Of a DNA stretch of 5,564 nucleotides, positions 1 through 5,564 are shown one piece after another. Positions within the stretch are counted from its first letter, which is position 1. Each line of letters opens with the position of its first letter. Under the pieces are notes generated by a model. It ran no database searches, was not told the DNA's origin, and saw only the letters and a program-made list of their open reading frames with translations. The DNA comes from Desulfocapsaceae bacterium (GTDB taxonomy: Bacteria > Desulfobacterota > Desulfobulbia > Desulfobulbales > Desulfocapsaceae): NCBI GenBank assembly GCA_029934775.1, contig JAOZLO010000211.1:1-5564 (forward strand). Reading direction: 5' to 3'. Both the position numbers and the translations under genes were made by a program.

Positions 1-143
1 GGGTGTTAGTATATTAAGCCAAATGACATATACGAACTATTCAACAAAACTGCAAGCAATAACCATGTTGCAACCGAACTGAATGGTGTGAATAGCTGAA
101 TACAAACAAACCTGCCCCTGGGCTGGAGAATTAATTAAATATG
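1..143. other. Non-coding region upstream of the first gene
   Basis: No convincing gene is seen here. A frame open from the window edge ends at a TGA at 80-82 after 26 codons and has no recognisable content. A nested pair of short inverted repeats is present: outer arms CTATTCA (37-43) and TGAATAG (89-95), inner arms TGCAA (51-55) and TTGCA (68-72). The loops are long, so a stable RNA fold is uncertain. The AT-rich stretch at 128-140, containing TTAATTAA, sits directly upstream of the -35 box and could act as an UP-like element. Confidence 0.4.
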
Positions 144-172
144 TTTACACATCCTGTGTAGATGTTTATTAT
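144..172 (+). promoter_or_regulatory. Candidate sigma70-type promoter for the cysteine-cluster gene and pabBC
   Basis: A -35 box TTTACA (144-149, five of six consensus bases) is separated by exactly 17 bp from a -10 box TATTAT (167-172, five of six). Transcription would start near 179, about 44 nt before the ATG at 223. It is the best-placed promoter ahead of the + strand pair, since only 29 bp separate the two genes. A second possibility is an extended -10 (TG-A-TATGAT, 188-196) without a good -35 box; it would leave only a very short leader before the ribosome binding site. Assignment is by eye from consensus matching. Confidence 0.5.
146..160. promoter_or_regulatory. Operator-like palindrome within the promoter
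   Basis: TACACA (146-151) and TGTGTA (155-160) are perfect inverted repeats separated by TCC. The left arm overlaps the -35 box and the right arm lies in the promoter spacer, where a bound dimeric regulator would block RNA polymerase. The symmetry is seen directly; the operator role and the identity of any regulator are inference. I do not match it to a specific regulator family. Confidence 0.4.
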
Positions 173-211
173 GGGGGGTTGCTTGTATGATATGATAACT
201 GAGGTATTAAT

Positions 212-217
212 AAGGAG
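212..217 (+). promoter_or_regulatory. Ribosome binding site that decides the start at 223
   Basis: AAGGAG lies 5 nt before the ATG at 223 but only 2 nt before the in-frame GTG at 220, so the ATG is the better start. An ATG at 218-220 in another frame meets a stop codon at once. Confidence 0.75.
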
Positions 218-222
218 ATGTG

Positions 223-1188
223 ATGAGTTCTGAAGAAAAAAGTGGTAAAGAGCAGACGATTTTTGGGAAAGAAAAAAATCCCTCTTCAGTAGAGCCAAAA
301 AAACTGACTCTTGACAGCCATTTAAAATTTCGCTGCCATCCGGGAGTACGGTGTTTTACTGCGTGTTGTGGTGGAATTAAAATTGTTCTTACCCCTTATG
401 ATATTTTGACACTGGCTAAACGACTGGAAATTCCGGCACATGAGTTCCTGGAGCAATACACTATGCCCACATATCTGGAAAAAACAGATATGCCTGGAGT
501 TATGATTAAATTGCAGGAAGATGATAATAAATGCCCATTTGTTACTCCCGGGGGTTGCACAGTTTATAAGGACAGGCCTACTGCCTGCAGGTATTATCCG
601 GTAGGTATGGCTGATTTTCATGAAGGTGGGACCAGGGATGCCAATGGCATTGAGCTTGAATCTGCTGAAGAAAAATTCTATTTTATTGTCCGGGAAGATC
701 ATTGCAAAGGTTTTGAGGAAGACAAGGAGTGGACTGTTCGGGAGTGGCGCGCTGACCAGGGTGTTGATATCAGGGATGAGATGAATCGGGGTTGGTTACG
801 ATTGGTCATGCGTCGAAAATCCTTTGGCCTTCAAGCTTCTCTTTCTGAACAGGCGAAACGGATGTTTTTTATGGCCTCGACCGATCTTGCAACTTTCAGA
901 AAATTTGTATTTGAAAGTTCATTTCTTGATATTTATGAAATTGATGAAGAGACAATCAAGAAGATTAAAAAAGATGATATTGAGTTGATGTTTTTTTCCT
1001 TCAAATATCTTGCTGCGACTTTATTTGGTGCTGATGGACTGAAGATAAAGCCTGAAAAGGTAAAAGAGAAAGTAATTCAGATGAAAAAACAACAGGATGA
1101 GGCTGTACTGAAGTCTGTAAAAGAGTATGAAGAGCTTAAAGCTGAAACTGCACGGGCACGAAAAGCAACAGGTGTCGTTGAAAAATAA
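223..1188 (+). CDS. YkgJ-family cysteine-cluster protein (putative metal-binding)
   Basis: A 321-aa protein of the YkgJ family (zinc- or iron-chelating cysteine-cluster domain). The N-terminal 30 residues are polar and probably disordered. The cluster then reads C38-x5-C44-x3-C48-C49, followed by C104-P-F, C112-T-V-Y, and R-P-T-A-C122-R-Y-Y-P, with a further C161 in HCKGF. This is the usual family arrangement, in which the cysteines are thought to hold a metal or Fe-S centre. The C-terminal half (about 165-321) is extra to the core domain; its last 45 residues are rich in Lys and Glu and look like a long charged helix or coiled coil. There is no signal peptide or membrane segment, so it is probably cytoplasmic. 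The biochemical role of the family is unsettled. It is followed 29 bp later by the PabB-PabC fusion and probably cotranscribed with it. The family call is confident; function is unknown. Confidence 0.88.
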   Translation: MSSEEKSGKEQTIFGKEKNPSSVEPKKLTLDSHLKFRCHPGVRCFTACCGGIKIVLTPYDILTLAKRLEIPAHEFLEQYTMPTYLEKTDMPGVMIKLQEDDNKCPFVTPGGCTVYKDRPTACRYYPVGMADFHEGGTRDANGIELESAEEKFYFIVREDHCKGFEEDKEWTVREWRADQGVDIRDEMNRGWLRLVMRRKSFGLQASLSEQAKRMFFMASTDLATFRKFVFESSFLDIYEIDEETIKKIKKDDIELMFFSFKYLAATLFGADGLKIKPEKVKEKVIQMKKQQDEAVLKSVKEYEELKAETARARKATGVVEK

Positions 1189-1217
1189 TCATATTTGAAG
1201 GTTATCACGCTAGCCGC

Positions 1218-3134
1218 ATGTATTCAATTCAAGATCCTGCACTCGAAGATTTACTGGTTTTTCTACACGACAAGAAAGAATTTGTGTTCCTTGATACTTG
1301 CCGGCCAGATAGTGAAAATGTCGTATCATTTCTTTTCATTGAGCCCATAGACAGAGTTTTATGTCGGGTCGGAGATGATCTGGAAGAGTATCTTGACACT
1401 CTACAGCGGTATCTGGAGAGAGGGTATTATCTGGCAGGATGGGCAGGTTATGAGTTTGGTGCTGTTTTTGAGGGAAAAATTGACGTCACAACCAGACCAT
1501 ATGTGGGCAGTGAAAGTATAATTGCTGATTTTGGAGTTTTCGAAAAAGCGTACTGTTTTAACCATGATACAGGCGAGAATAATCTGCCGCAGTGGGGTAC
1601 TTCCAGTCCGTTTCTGGGTGATTATGTCATTACTGATCTGCGATCAAATATGGATAAAGAGAGGTATCTCAGAGCCCTTGAAAAGGTTCAGGAGTATATC
1701 GCCGCCGGGGACACGTACCAGGTTAATTATACCTTGAAACTCCTCTTTGATTTTCATGGTAGTCCCGAAAAATTATACAGGGATTTACGTAGAAATCAAT
1801 CAGTGGCTTATGGTGCTTATATTCGGAGTGGAGAAGAGAGGTTGCTCTCATTTTCGCCTGAACTTTTTTTTAAGAAAAATGGTTCACAAATAACCGTTCG
1901 GCCCATGAAGGGAACAGCGAAACGGGGACGGAACTGTTCTGAAGAAAGACTTTACAGCAAGCAGTTGCACGAGGATATTAAAAATAGAAGTGAAAATGTG
2001 ATGATCGTTGATCTGCTGCGAAACGATCTCTCCAGATTGATGCATTGCCATGGACAGAGTACGGTCGGAGTTGATACTCTTTTTGATGTTGAGTCGTATG
2101 AAAGTTTGTTGCAAATGACATCGACAATCAGGGCCAAAATATCTGGGACGGAGATGGAAGGCATTGACCTGGTAGATATTTTCAGGGCTTTGTTTCCATG
2201 TGGTTCAATTACCGGGGCTCCAAAGATCCGTACTATGCAGATTATCAACGAACTGGAAGAGGAGCAGCGTGGTGTCTATACAGGAGCAATTGGTTATCTG
2301 GCACCAGATGGAACTGCTGTTTTCAATGTACCCATTCGAACAATTCGATTGAAAAATGATAGAGGTGAAATGGGAATTGGTGCTGGTATTACACATGATT
2401 CAGATCCGGAAGAGGAATGGAAAGAATCACTGTTGAAAGGAAGGTTTCTCACTCATGCTATCCCTGATTTTTCCCTTATTGAGACAGTACTCTGGCAGCC
2501 TGAGAGCGGGTACTGGCTCCTTGATTCTCACTTGAAGCGACTCAAATCCAGTGCACATTTTTTTAAATTCTCTTATGATCTCAGGGTGATTGAAGACCGG
2601 TTGTTTGAGGAAGAATTACGGTTTGATAATGGTTGCAAACGTGTACGTCTTCTTTTGAAAAAAGACGGCAGATTATCCTTGAAAGTGATGCCCTGTGATC
2701 CACCTGCAGTTACTGCACTTGCATTTGCAGAACGGCAACCTGAAAAGAGTGACAATCTGCCTCTGGTCGATTTCTCAGAGGAGGTGATACGCACTGACTC
2801 GCCGTGGTGTTTTCATAAAACAACCATGAGAGAGACATATGACCGGGAATATATGAGTGCACAGCAGCAGGGACTGGTTGAGTTGTTGTTTTGTAATGAG
2901 GTGGGGCAGGTTACTGAAGGGTGTATTTCGAATATAATAATTTATCGACAGGGTCAGTATCTTACCCCTCCTGTTCACTGTGGCCTGCTGCCGGGGGTGA
3001 TACGTGAGAAATTGATGAGTGATCTGCCTGGCGTGTTAGTTGAGCAGATACTGACAAAAGATATGGTTGAGGCGGCCGAGGCAGTTTTTGTCTGTAATTC
3101 CGTAAAAGGAGTTGTCCGGGTAAAGTTGAGATGA
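1218..3134 (+). CDS. pabBC: Bifunctional aminodeoxychorismate synthase component I / aminodeoxychorismate lyase (PabB-PabC fusion)
   Basis: A 638-aa cytoplasmic fusion enzyme of p-aminobenzoate (folate) synthesis. Residues 1 to about 415 form a chorismate-binding PabB unit: PMKGTAKRG (229-237), whose K231 matches the catalytic lysine that separates PabB from anthranilate synthase TrpE (Ala there); DLLRNDLSR (265-273); PCGSITGAPK (327-336); and GAGITHDSDPEEEW (388-401). Residues from about 418 to the end form a PLP-dependent class IV aminotransferase/PabC unit: SLIET (419-423), HLKRL (438-442), HKTTMR with the expected PLP lysine K534, NEVGQVTEG with E567, and TPPVHCGLLPGVIRE (583-597). All key residues of both halves are present, so both activities are likely. 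The first half makes aminodeoxychorismate from chorismate and ammonia; the second releases pyruvate to give p-aminobenzoate. The glutaminase subunit PabA/TrpG is not in the window. ATG 1218 is the first usual start after an in-frame stop at 1179-1181; its ribosome site is poor (GAAGG, 16 nt upstream). Confidence 0.93.
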   Translation: MYSIQDPALEDLLVFLHDKKEFVFLDTCRPDSENVVSFLFIEPIDRVLCRVGDDLEEYLDTLQRYLERGYYLAGWAGYEFGAVFEGKIDVTTRPYVGSESIIADFGVFEKAYCFNHDTGENNLPQWGTSSPFLGDYVITDLRSNMDKERYLRALEKVQEYIAAGDTYQVNYTLKLLFDFHGSPEKLYRDLRRNQSVAYGAYIRSGEERLLSFSPELFFKKNGSQITVRPMKGTAKRGRNCSEERLYSKQLHEDIKNRSENVMIVDLLRNDLSRLMHCHGQSTVGVDTLFDVESYESLLQMTSTIRAKISGTEMEGIDLVDIFRALFPCGSITGAPKIRTMQIINELEEEQRGVYTGAIGYLAPDGTAVFNVPIRTIRLKNDRGEMGIGAGITHDSDPEEEWKESLLKGRFLTHAIPDFSLIETVLWQPESGYWLLDSHLKRLKSSAHFFKFSYDLRVIEDRLFEEELRFDNGCKRVRLLLKKDGRLSLKVMPCDPPAVTALAFAERQPEKSDNLPLVDFSEEVIRTDSPWCFHKTTMRETYDREYMSAQQQGLVELLFCNEVGQVTEGCISNIIIYRQGQYLTPPVHCGLLPGVIREKLMSDLPGVLVEQILTKDMVEAAEAVFVCNSVKGVVRVKLR

Positions 3135-3139
3135 CTCTG

Positions 3140-3643
3140 TCAATGCATTATTGAATTATCCTGTTCTGATGTGATCTGAACAGGTGGGATTATCAGGTTG
3201 TGTTCTTCTCCGAGTAACCTCACGATGGTCATGAAGGTAGAGGGGAGAGGGATTTCTCTTTCCTCAACGAGAATTTCCAGTTCTTTTGCTCTAATAAGAG
3301 TTTCGGAACTGTCTTCTCCCTCCTGGTGGTCGCAAAGTGTCTGAATGCGAAGGGCATCCGTTATATTTTCGCAGAATTTTGGTAAGTCAGCGCTCAGGTT
3401 GAGGAGCTCCAGTTCAATGTTACCAAGATTTTCCTGCCTGAAAGCCACAAATTTTTTTTCCTGGTTCTGATTTCCAAATACCTCGTTGGTGATAGATCCG
3501 GCGAGCATTGAGTGGTTTTTCAGTGGTTGTTTTTTTGTTAATCTGGCCTTCATTTCTTTGAAGAGAACCATCTGCACAACAGCAATACCTTCCCGCAGGG
3601 AAGCTATGAGCTGTGATTTTTTTTCAAATGTTGAAGTAGTCAT
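3140..3643 (-). CDS. Helical protein of unknown function
   Basis: A 167-aa protein I do not recognise. It is rich in Glu, Leu and Lys, appears mostly alpha-helical, and has no signal peptide, membrane segment or known catalytic motif; the two cysteines (91 and 104) are not in a pattern. A helix-prone N-terminus (about 5-37) is followed by a linker near 38-60, a second helical half, and a Pro-rich tail (IPLPS at 131-135, IIPP at 151-154). I chose the ATG at 3643 because GAAG lies 8 nt upstream; the in-frame ATG at 3649 would put that site only 2 nt away and would add two residues. It starts 14 nt after the DUF493 gene and is the last gene of the - strand unit. Its stop is 5 bp from the pabBC stop. 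The reading frame, spacing and lack of a competing gene support a real CDS; function is unknown. Confidence 0.75.
   Translation of the reverse strand: MTTSTFEKKSQLIASLREGIAVVQMVLFKEMKARLTKKQPLKNHSMLAGSITNEVFGNQNQEKKFVAFRQENLGNIELELLNLSADLPKFCENITDALRIQTLCDHQEGEDSSETLIRAKELEILVEEREIPLPSTFMTIVRLLGEEHNLIIPPVQITSEQDNSIMH
3160..3184. repeat. Inverted repeat near the convergent gene ends
   Basis: Perfect 7-bp arms CCTGTTC (3160-3166) and GAACAGG (3178-3184) enclose an 11-nt loop. The element lies inside the last codons of the - strand unknown gene and about 25 bp beyond the pabBC stop. It could fold in either transcript, but no T-run follows on either strand, so it is not a standard intrinsic terminator. 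It may slow polymerase or protect the pabBC mRNA end, or be chance. Confidence 0.35.
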
Positions 3644-3657
3644 TAGCATGTCTTCAG

Positions 3658-3942
3658 TTACAGAACGAATTTTACACCGGAATTTCTCTTTAAAGTTTCA
3701 TATATGGCAAGTCTGCTTGCCTCATCTTTAACATTGAGTTCCGCGTTGAGGCTGTGGTATTTCCCACCGGAACTCGTGTTGGAATGGGTGATTATCACAT
3801 CCTGTGGAGCGCAGGTCGAAACAATAATTTCCTTTAACAAAGTACAATCCTGGCCGATCACTTTGTAAACCCAGGTACAGGGGTATTCAATTTCCGGTTT
3901 TTCCAATGGTTTTGCCGGCGTATTTTTAGAACAGTGTTTCAT
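3658..3942 (-). CDS. DUF493 (YbeD-like) domain protein
   Basis: A 94-aa protein resembling E. coli YbeD and the HP0495 family (DUF493), small ACT-like alpha/beta proteins thought to have a regulatory role, without an established activity. Family features visible are the first strand YPCTWVYKVIG (20-30; YbeD has FTYKVMGQ), the SSGGKYHSLNAEL stretch (57-69; YbeD has SSKGNYHSVSI) and the C-terminal VKFVL (90-94; YbeD has VRMVL). The first 19 residues are a polar Lys/Pro-rich extension. The start ATG overlaps the TGA of the TM2 gene in an ATGA, and no good ribosome site precedes it, so it is probably translated by coupling to that gene. In E. coli the homologue lies between dacA and lipB; here it sits in a unit headed by nagZ. 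Confidence 0.85.
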   Translation of the reverse strand: MKHCSKNTPAKPLEKPEIEYPCTWVYKVIGQDCTLLKEIIVSTCAPQDVIITHSNTSSGGKYHSLNAELNVKDEASRLAIYETLKRNSGVKFVL

Positions 3943-4343
3943 GTTTCAGAACCGTTTATGAGGGATATCTGATCATTCAGTGTCCAGAAATCGTAAATGT
4001 AGCCCAGACCTAACAAACCACCTGTACAGAGGTAAATAAGGCCTGTAATCCACTTTCCCATATACATTCTGTGAATCCCGAAAAAACCTAGAAATGTGAG
4101 CAGCAGCCAGGAGACATTAAAATCAATTTTTCCACGTTGAAAACGTATATCTGCCTGTTCGTTCATACCTGGAATGAGAAAGAGGTCAACAATCCATCCT
4201 ATCAGGAGTAACCCGAGGGTAAAAAAATAGATTGTGCCGCTTATCTGTTTACCATAATAAAATCGATGTGCTCCTAAAAATCCGAAAATCCAGAGGAGAT
4301 AGCCTACAAAGAGAGAATGCGATTGTACTTCATTTTGGTTCAT
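3939..4343 (-). CDS. Membrane protein with two TM2 domains
   Basis: A 134-aa protein made almost wholly of two TM2 domains. Each has two hydrophobic segments joined by a short turn. Domain 1 (about 10-60) carries GAHRFYYG (24-31) and GWIVDLFLIP (49-58); domain 2 (about 77-126) carries GIHRMYMG (89-96) and GYIYDFWTLN (114-123). The matching H-R-x-Y-x-G and Asp-containing second helices show an internal duplication, giving four predicted membrane segments. The linker between them (61-76) is charged. The role of bacterial TM2 proteins is not known; it would act in the inner membrane. The ATG is 1 nt past the nagZ stop, with its ribosome site AAGGG (4357-4353) inside the nagZ coding end. Its own stop overlaps the next start by 4 nt. 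Confidence 0.9.
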   Translation of the reverse strand: MNQNEVQSHSLFVGYLLWIFGFLGAHRFYYGKQISGTIYFFTLGLLLIGWIVDLFLIPGMNEQADIRFQRGKIDFNVSWLLLTFLGFFGIHRMYMGKWITGLIYLCTGGLLGLGYIYDFWTLNDQISLINGSET

Positions 4344-4344
4344 T

Positions 4345-5388
4345 TTAAATTGCCCTTAAAAGTTTGAATTTCTGGATACGAGTCCACGCTTCTTCTATTC
4401 GTTTTGTTGTAAGCCTTCCTGTTTTTACGGCTTTCAGCAACTCTGAGTGCAATTTTTCTAGAATGTGTGGGTCGTGACAGATATTATTTCCGATTATCAG
4501 TAAATCTACACCGGCTGAAATTGCTTTGCAACATGCTTCGGCCAGGCCATACCGATCGGTGATGGCTCGCATCTGCATATCATCTGAGACAATAAGTCCT
4601 TTGAACTGAAGTTGACTGCGCAAGATCTTATGGACTGTAGAGTGAGATAGGGTAGCCGGGTAAATCTCATCAAAATTGTTGTTGAAAAGATGACCGATCA
4701 TAATTGCCTCCTGGTATCCCCGACTTATGAAGTCTCTGTAGGGCTGTAATTCAATTTCACGCCAGGTAGCGGAGATGTCAACAAAACCAAGGTGGGAATC
4801 ACTCCGGGAACTGCCGTGACCGGGGAAATGCTTTAAGCAGGAAAGCAATCGCTCCTTTCTGTGCGCTTCTATCCACTTGGTCGTTTTCTCAAAGACAATA
4901 TCAGGGTTTTCTGAAAAACTGCGACTCAACGCCCCGATGATAGGGTTCTTTTTGTAAATGTTGAGGTCGACTACCGGGGCAAGGTTGAAGTTTATCCCCA
5001 GGGAACTGAGTAAACGAGCCACCTGCTGACCGCAGCGCGTTATCTCATCCGAGTCTGTCGCATTACCAAGTGTCTCCGCTTCAGGAGTGGTTGGGAACCC
5101 ATGTTGCTCTTTCAGCCTGGTTACCATTCCTCCTTCCTGGTCAACAGCAATCAGAAGATTTCCTTCTGCTAAATCCTGCAGTGAGGTTGTGAGATCAGCT
5201 ACCTGAGTCGGCGTGACAATATTGTTGGCAGCCATTTTTTTGGCGAGCAGTTTATCAAAGAGAATAACTCCTCCCAGATTCCTGTTAACTATATCAGCTG
5301 CAATAGGGTCATTTTTTAAGAGTGTGGTTCCCTCAAAGCCAATCAGGAAGAGTTGGCCGATTTTTTCTGCTATGGTGTCGTCGTTCAT
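4345..5388 (-). CDS. nagZ: Glycoside hydrolase family 3 beta-N-acetylhexosaminidase, NagZ-like
   Basis: A 347-aa single-domain family 3 glycoside hydrolase, close in length to Gram-negative NagZ. In peptidoglycan recycling NagZ removes GlcNAc from GlcNAc-anhydroMurNAc-peptides in the cytoplasm, and no signal peptide is seen here. Catalytic features are intact: KHFPGHG (186-192) followed by the D197-S198-H199 dyad typical of NagZ, and GLIVSDDMQM (264-273), where D269 is the expected nucleophile. By alignment with E. coli NagZ from memory, substrate contacts D83, R91, R156 and K186-H187 are kept. One oddity is DQEGGMV (83-89), where the arginine common in DxEGGRV is methionine. The start at 5388 has AGGGA (5402-5398) 9 nt upstream. 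It heads the four-gene - strand unit. Another beta-N-acetylglucosaminidase specificity within the family is possible. Confidence 0.9.
   Translation of the reverse strand: MNDDTIAEKIGQLFLIGFEGTTLLKNDPIAADIVNRNLGGVILFDKLLAKKMAANNIVTPTQVADLTTSLQDLAEGNLLIAVDQEGGMVTRLKEQHGFPTTPEAETLGNATDSDEITRCGQQVARLLSSLGINFNLAPVVDLNIYKKNPIIGALSRSFSENPDIVFEKTTKWIEAHRKERLLSCLKHFPGHGSSRSDSHLGFVDISATWREIELQPYRDFISRGYQEAIMIGHLFNNNFDEIYPATLSHSTVHKILRSQLQFKGLIVSDDMQMRAITDRYGLAEACCKAISAGVDLLIIGNNICHDPHILEKLHSELLKAVKTGRLTTKRIEEAWTRIQKFKLLRAI
4353..4357 (-). promoter_or_regulatory. Ribosome binding site of the TM2 gene, inside nagZ
   Basis: AAGGG on the - strand, 9 nt before the ATG at 4343, lies within the last codons of nagZ. 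Ribosomes finishing nagZ would pass over it, which supports coupled translation of the two genes. Confidence 0.65.
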
Positions 5389-5397
5389 TTGTTACTT

Positions 5398-5402
5398 TCC
5401 CT
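5398..5402 (-). promoter_or_regulatory. Ribosome binding site of nagZ
   Basis: AGGGA on the - strand, 9 nt before the ATG at 5388, supports that start. Confidence 0.55.
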
Positions 5403-5409
5403 GGTTTCG

Positions 5410-5424
5410 CATTTTTTCAAAATG
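5410..5424. repeat. Short AT-rich palindrome in the nagZ leader
   Basis: CATTTT (5410-5415) and AAAATG (5419-5424) are perfect inverted repeats 3 bp apart, between the candidate promoter and the nagZ ribosome site. It could be a regulator site or a weak hairpin in the leader. AT-rich palindromes of this size also occur by chance, so the role is uncertain. Confidence 0.25.
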
Positions 5425-5488
5425 ACCTTGTTTGATTAGAATTTTTTTGGATTATTTTTCTGACCCAGACGATTACAACATTCCTGAG

Positions 5489-5518
5489 ATTAGCGCCTTA
5501 CTACTGTAACTCTGTCAA
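5489..5518 (-). promoter_or_regulatory. Candidate sigma70-type promoter for the nagZ gene cluster
   Basis: On the - strand a perfect TTGACA (-35, 5518-5513) is followed after 18 bp by GCTAAT (-10, 5494-5489, four of six consensus bases). Transcription would start near 5482, giving a leader of roughly 95 nt before nagZ. A run of seven T precedes and runs into the -35 box. No other comparable promoter was seen between the four - strand genes, and their tight spacing suggests this one could serve all of them. Confidence 0.45.
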
Positions 5519-5533
5519 AAAAACAACAGATAA

Positions 5534-5564
5534 GCGTAGACTTCGGATTGGCGTAGACTTCGGA
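5534..5564. repeat. 17-bp tandem repeat, cut by the window edge
   Basis: A unit GCGTAGACTTCGGATTG (5534-5550) is followed directly by its first 14 bases (5551-5564), identical over that length, and the window ends there. The array may continue to the right. A period of 17 is not a multiple of three, so a coding repeat is unlikely, and with no spacers it is not a CRISPR. It lies just upstream of the candidate nagZ promoter. Confidence 0.7.

Noticed and set aside
2..82. Short frame open from the left edge, 26 codons to a TGA
   Set aside because: It has no recognisable protein content, and an open stretch this short is expected by chance; it could only be judged with the sequence to the left.
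322..702. 126-codon frame on the - strand
   Set aside because: It lies wholly antisense inside the YkgJ-family gene, whose conserved cysteine motifs are clearly in the + frame.
1884..2978. Several 63-98-codon frames on the - strand
   Set aside because: All are antisense to the well-supported pabBC fusion and show no family motif.
5392..5412. Six-codon - strand mini-ORF (MRNQGK) just before nagZ, a possible leader peptide
   Set aside because: It has no well-spaced ribosome site, no run of a regulatory amino acid and no attenuator hairpin nearby.
5213..5425. 70-codon + strand frame with a hydrophobic start
   Set aside because: Antisense to the nagZ N-terminus, which has intact family motifs; the hydrophobicity reflects the complementary strand.
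5534..5564. Possible CRISPR start at the right edge
   Set aside because: The units are 17 bp and directly adjacent with no spacers, so it is a simple tandem repeat.

Overview
This 5.56-kb window is moderately AT-rich bacterial chromosome with six protein-coding genes in two converging groups. No RNA gene, mobile element or CRISPR array was seen. Gene content and protein style (a PabB-PabC fusion, a YkgJ-type cysteine-cluster protein, a NagZ-like hydrolase, a YbeD/DUF493 protein) suggest a Gram-negative proteobacterium. A sulfate-reducing Desulfobulbales-type deltaproteobacterium (Desulfobacterota) is my best guess, from recall of similar proteins, not from a search.

Left group, + strand. A non-coding leader (1-222) carries a good sigma70-type promoter (TTTACA, 17 bp, TATTAT) with a perfect 6-3-6 palindrome lying on the -35 box and spacer. 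It is followed by a 321-aa YkgJ-family cysteine-cluster protein (223-1188). After 29 bp comes a 638-aa fusion of aminodeoxychorismate synthase component I and aminodeoxychorismate lyase (1218-3134). This fusion would turn chorismate into p-aminobenzoate for folate if given ammonia by a PabA/TrpG glutaminase that is not in the window.

Right group, - strand, read from right to left. A perfect TTGACA box with a GCTAAT -10 lies about 100 bp upstream of a NagZ-like family 3 beta-N-acetylhexosaminidase (5388-4345). Then follow a protein with two TM2 domains (4343-3939), a DUF493/YbeD-like small protein (3942-3658) and a helical protein of unknown function (3643-3140). The gaps are 1 nt, a 4-nt ATGA overlap and 14 nt, so this looks like one transcription unit. 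NagZ points to peptidoglycan recycling, and the YbeD family neighbours cell-wall and lipoate genes in E. coli, but a common job for the four genes is inference.

The two groups converge with only 5 bp between stop codons and no clear terminator. At the right edge a 17-bp tandem repeat begins and runs out of the window. I found no clear evidence of a wholly new system. The points most worth a second look are the promoter palindrome, the edge repeat, the tight four-gene - strand unit with its unknown last gene, and the pairing of the cysteine-cluster protein with the PabBC fusion.
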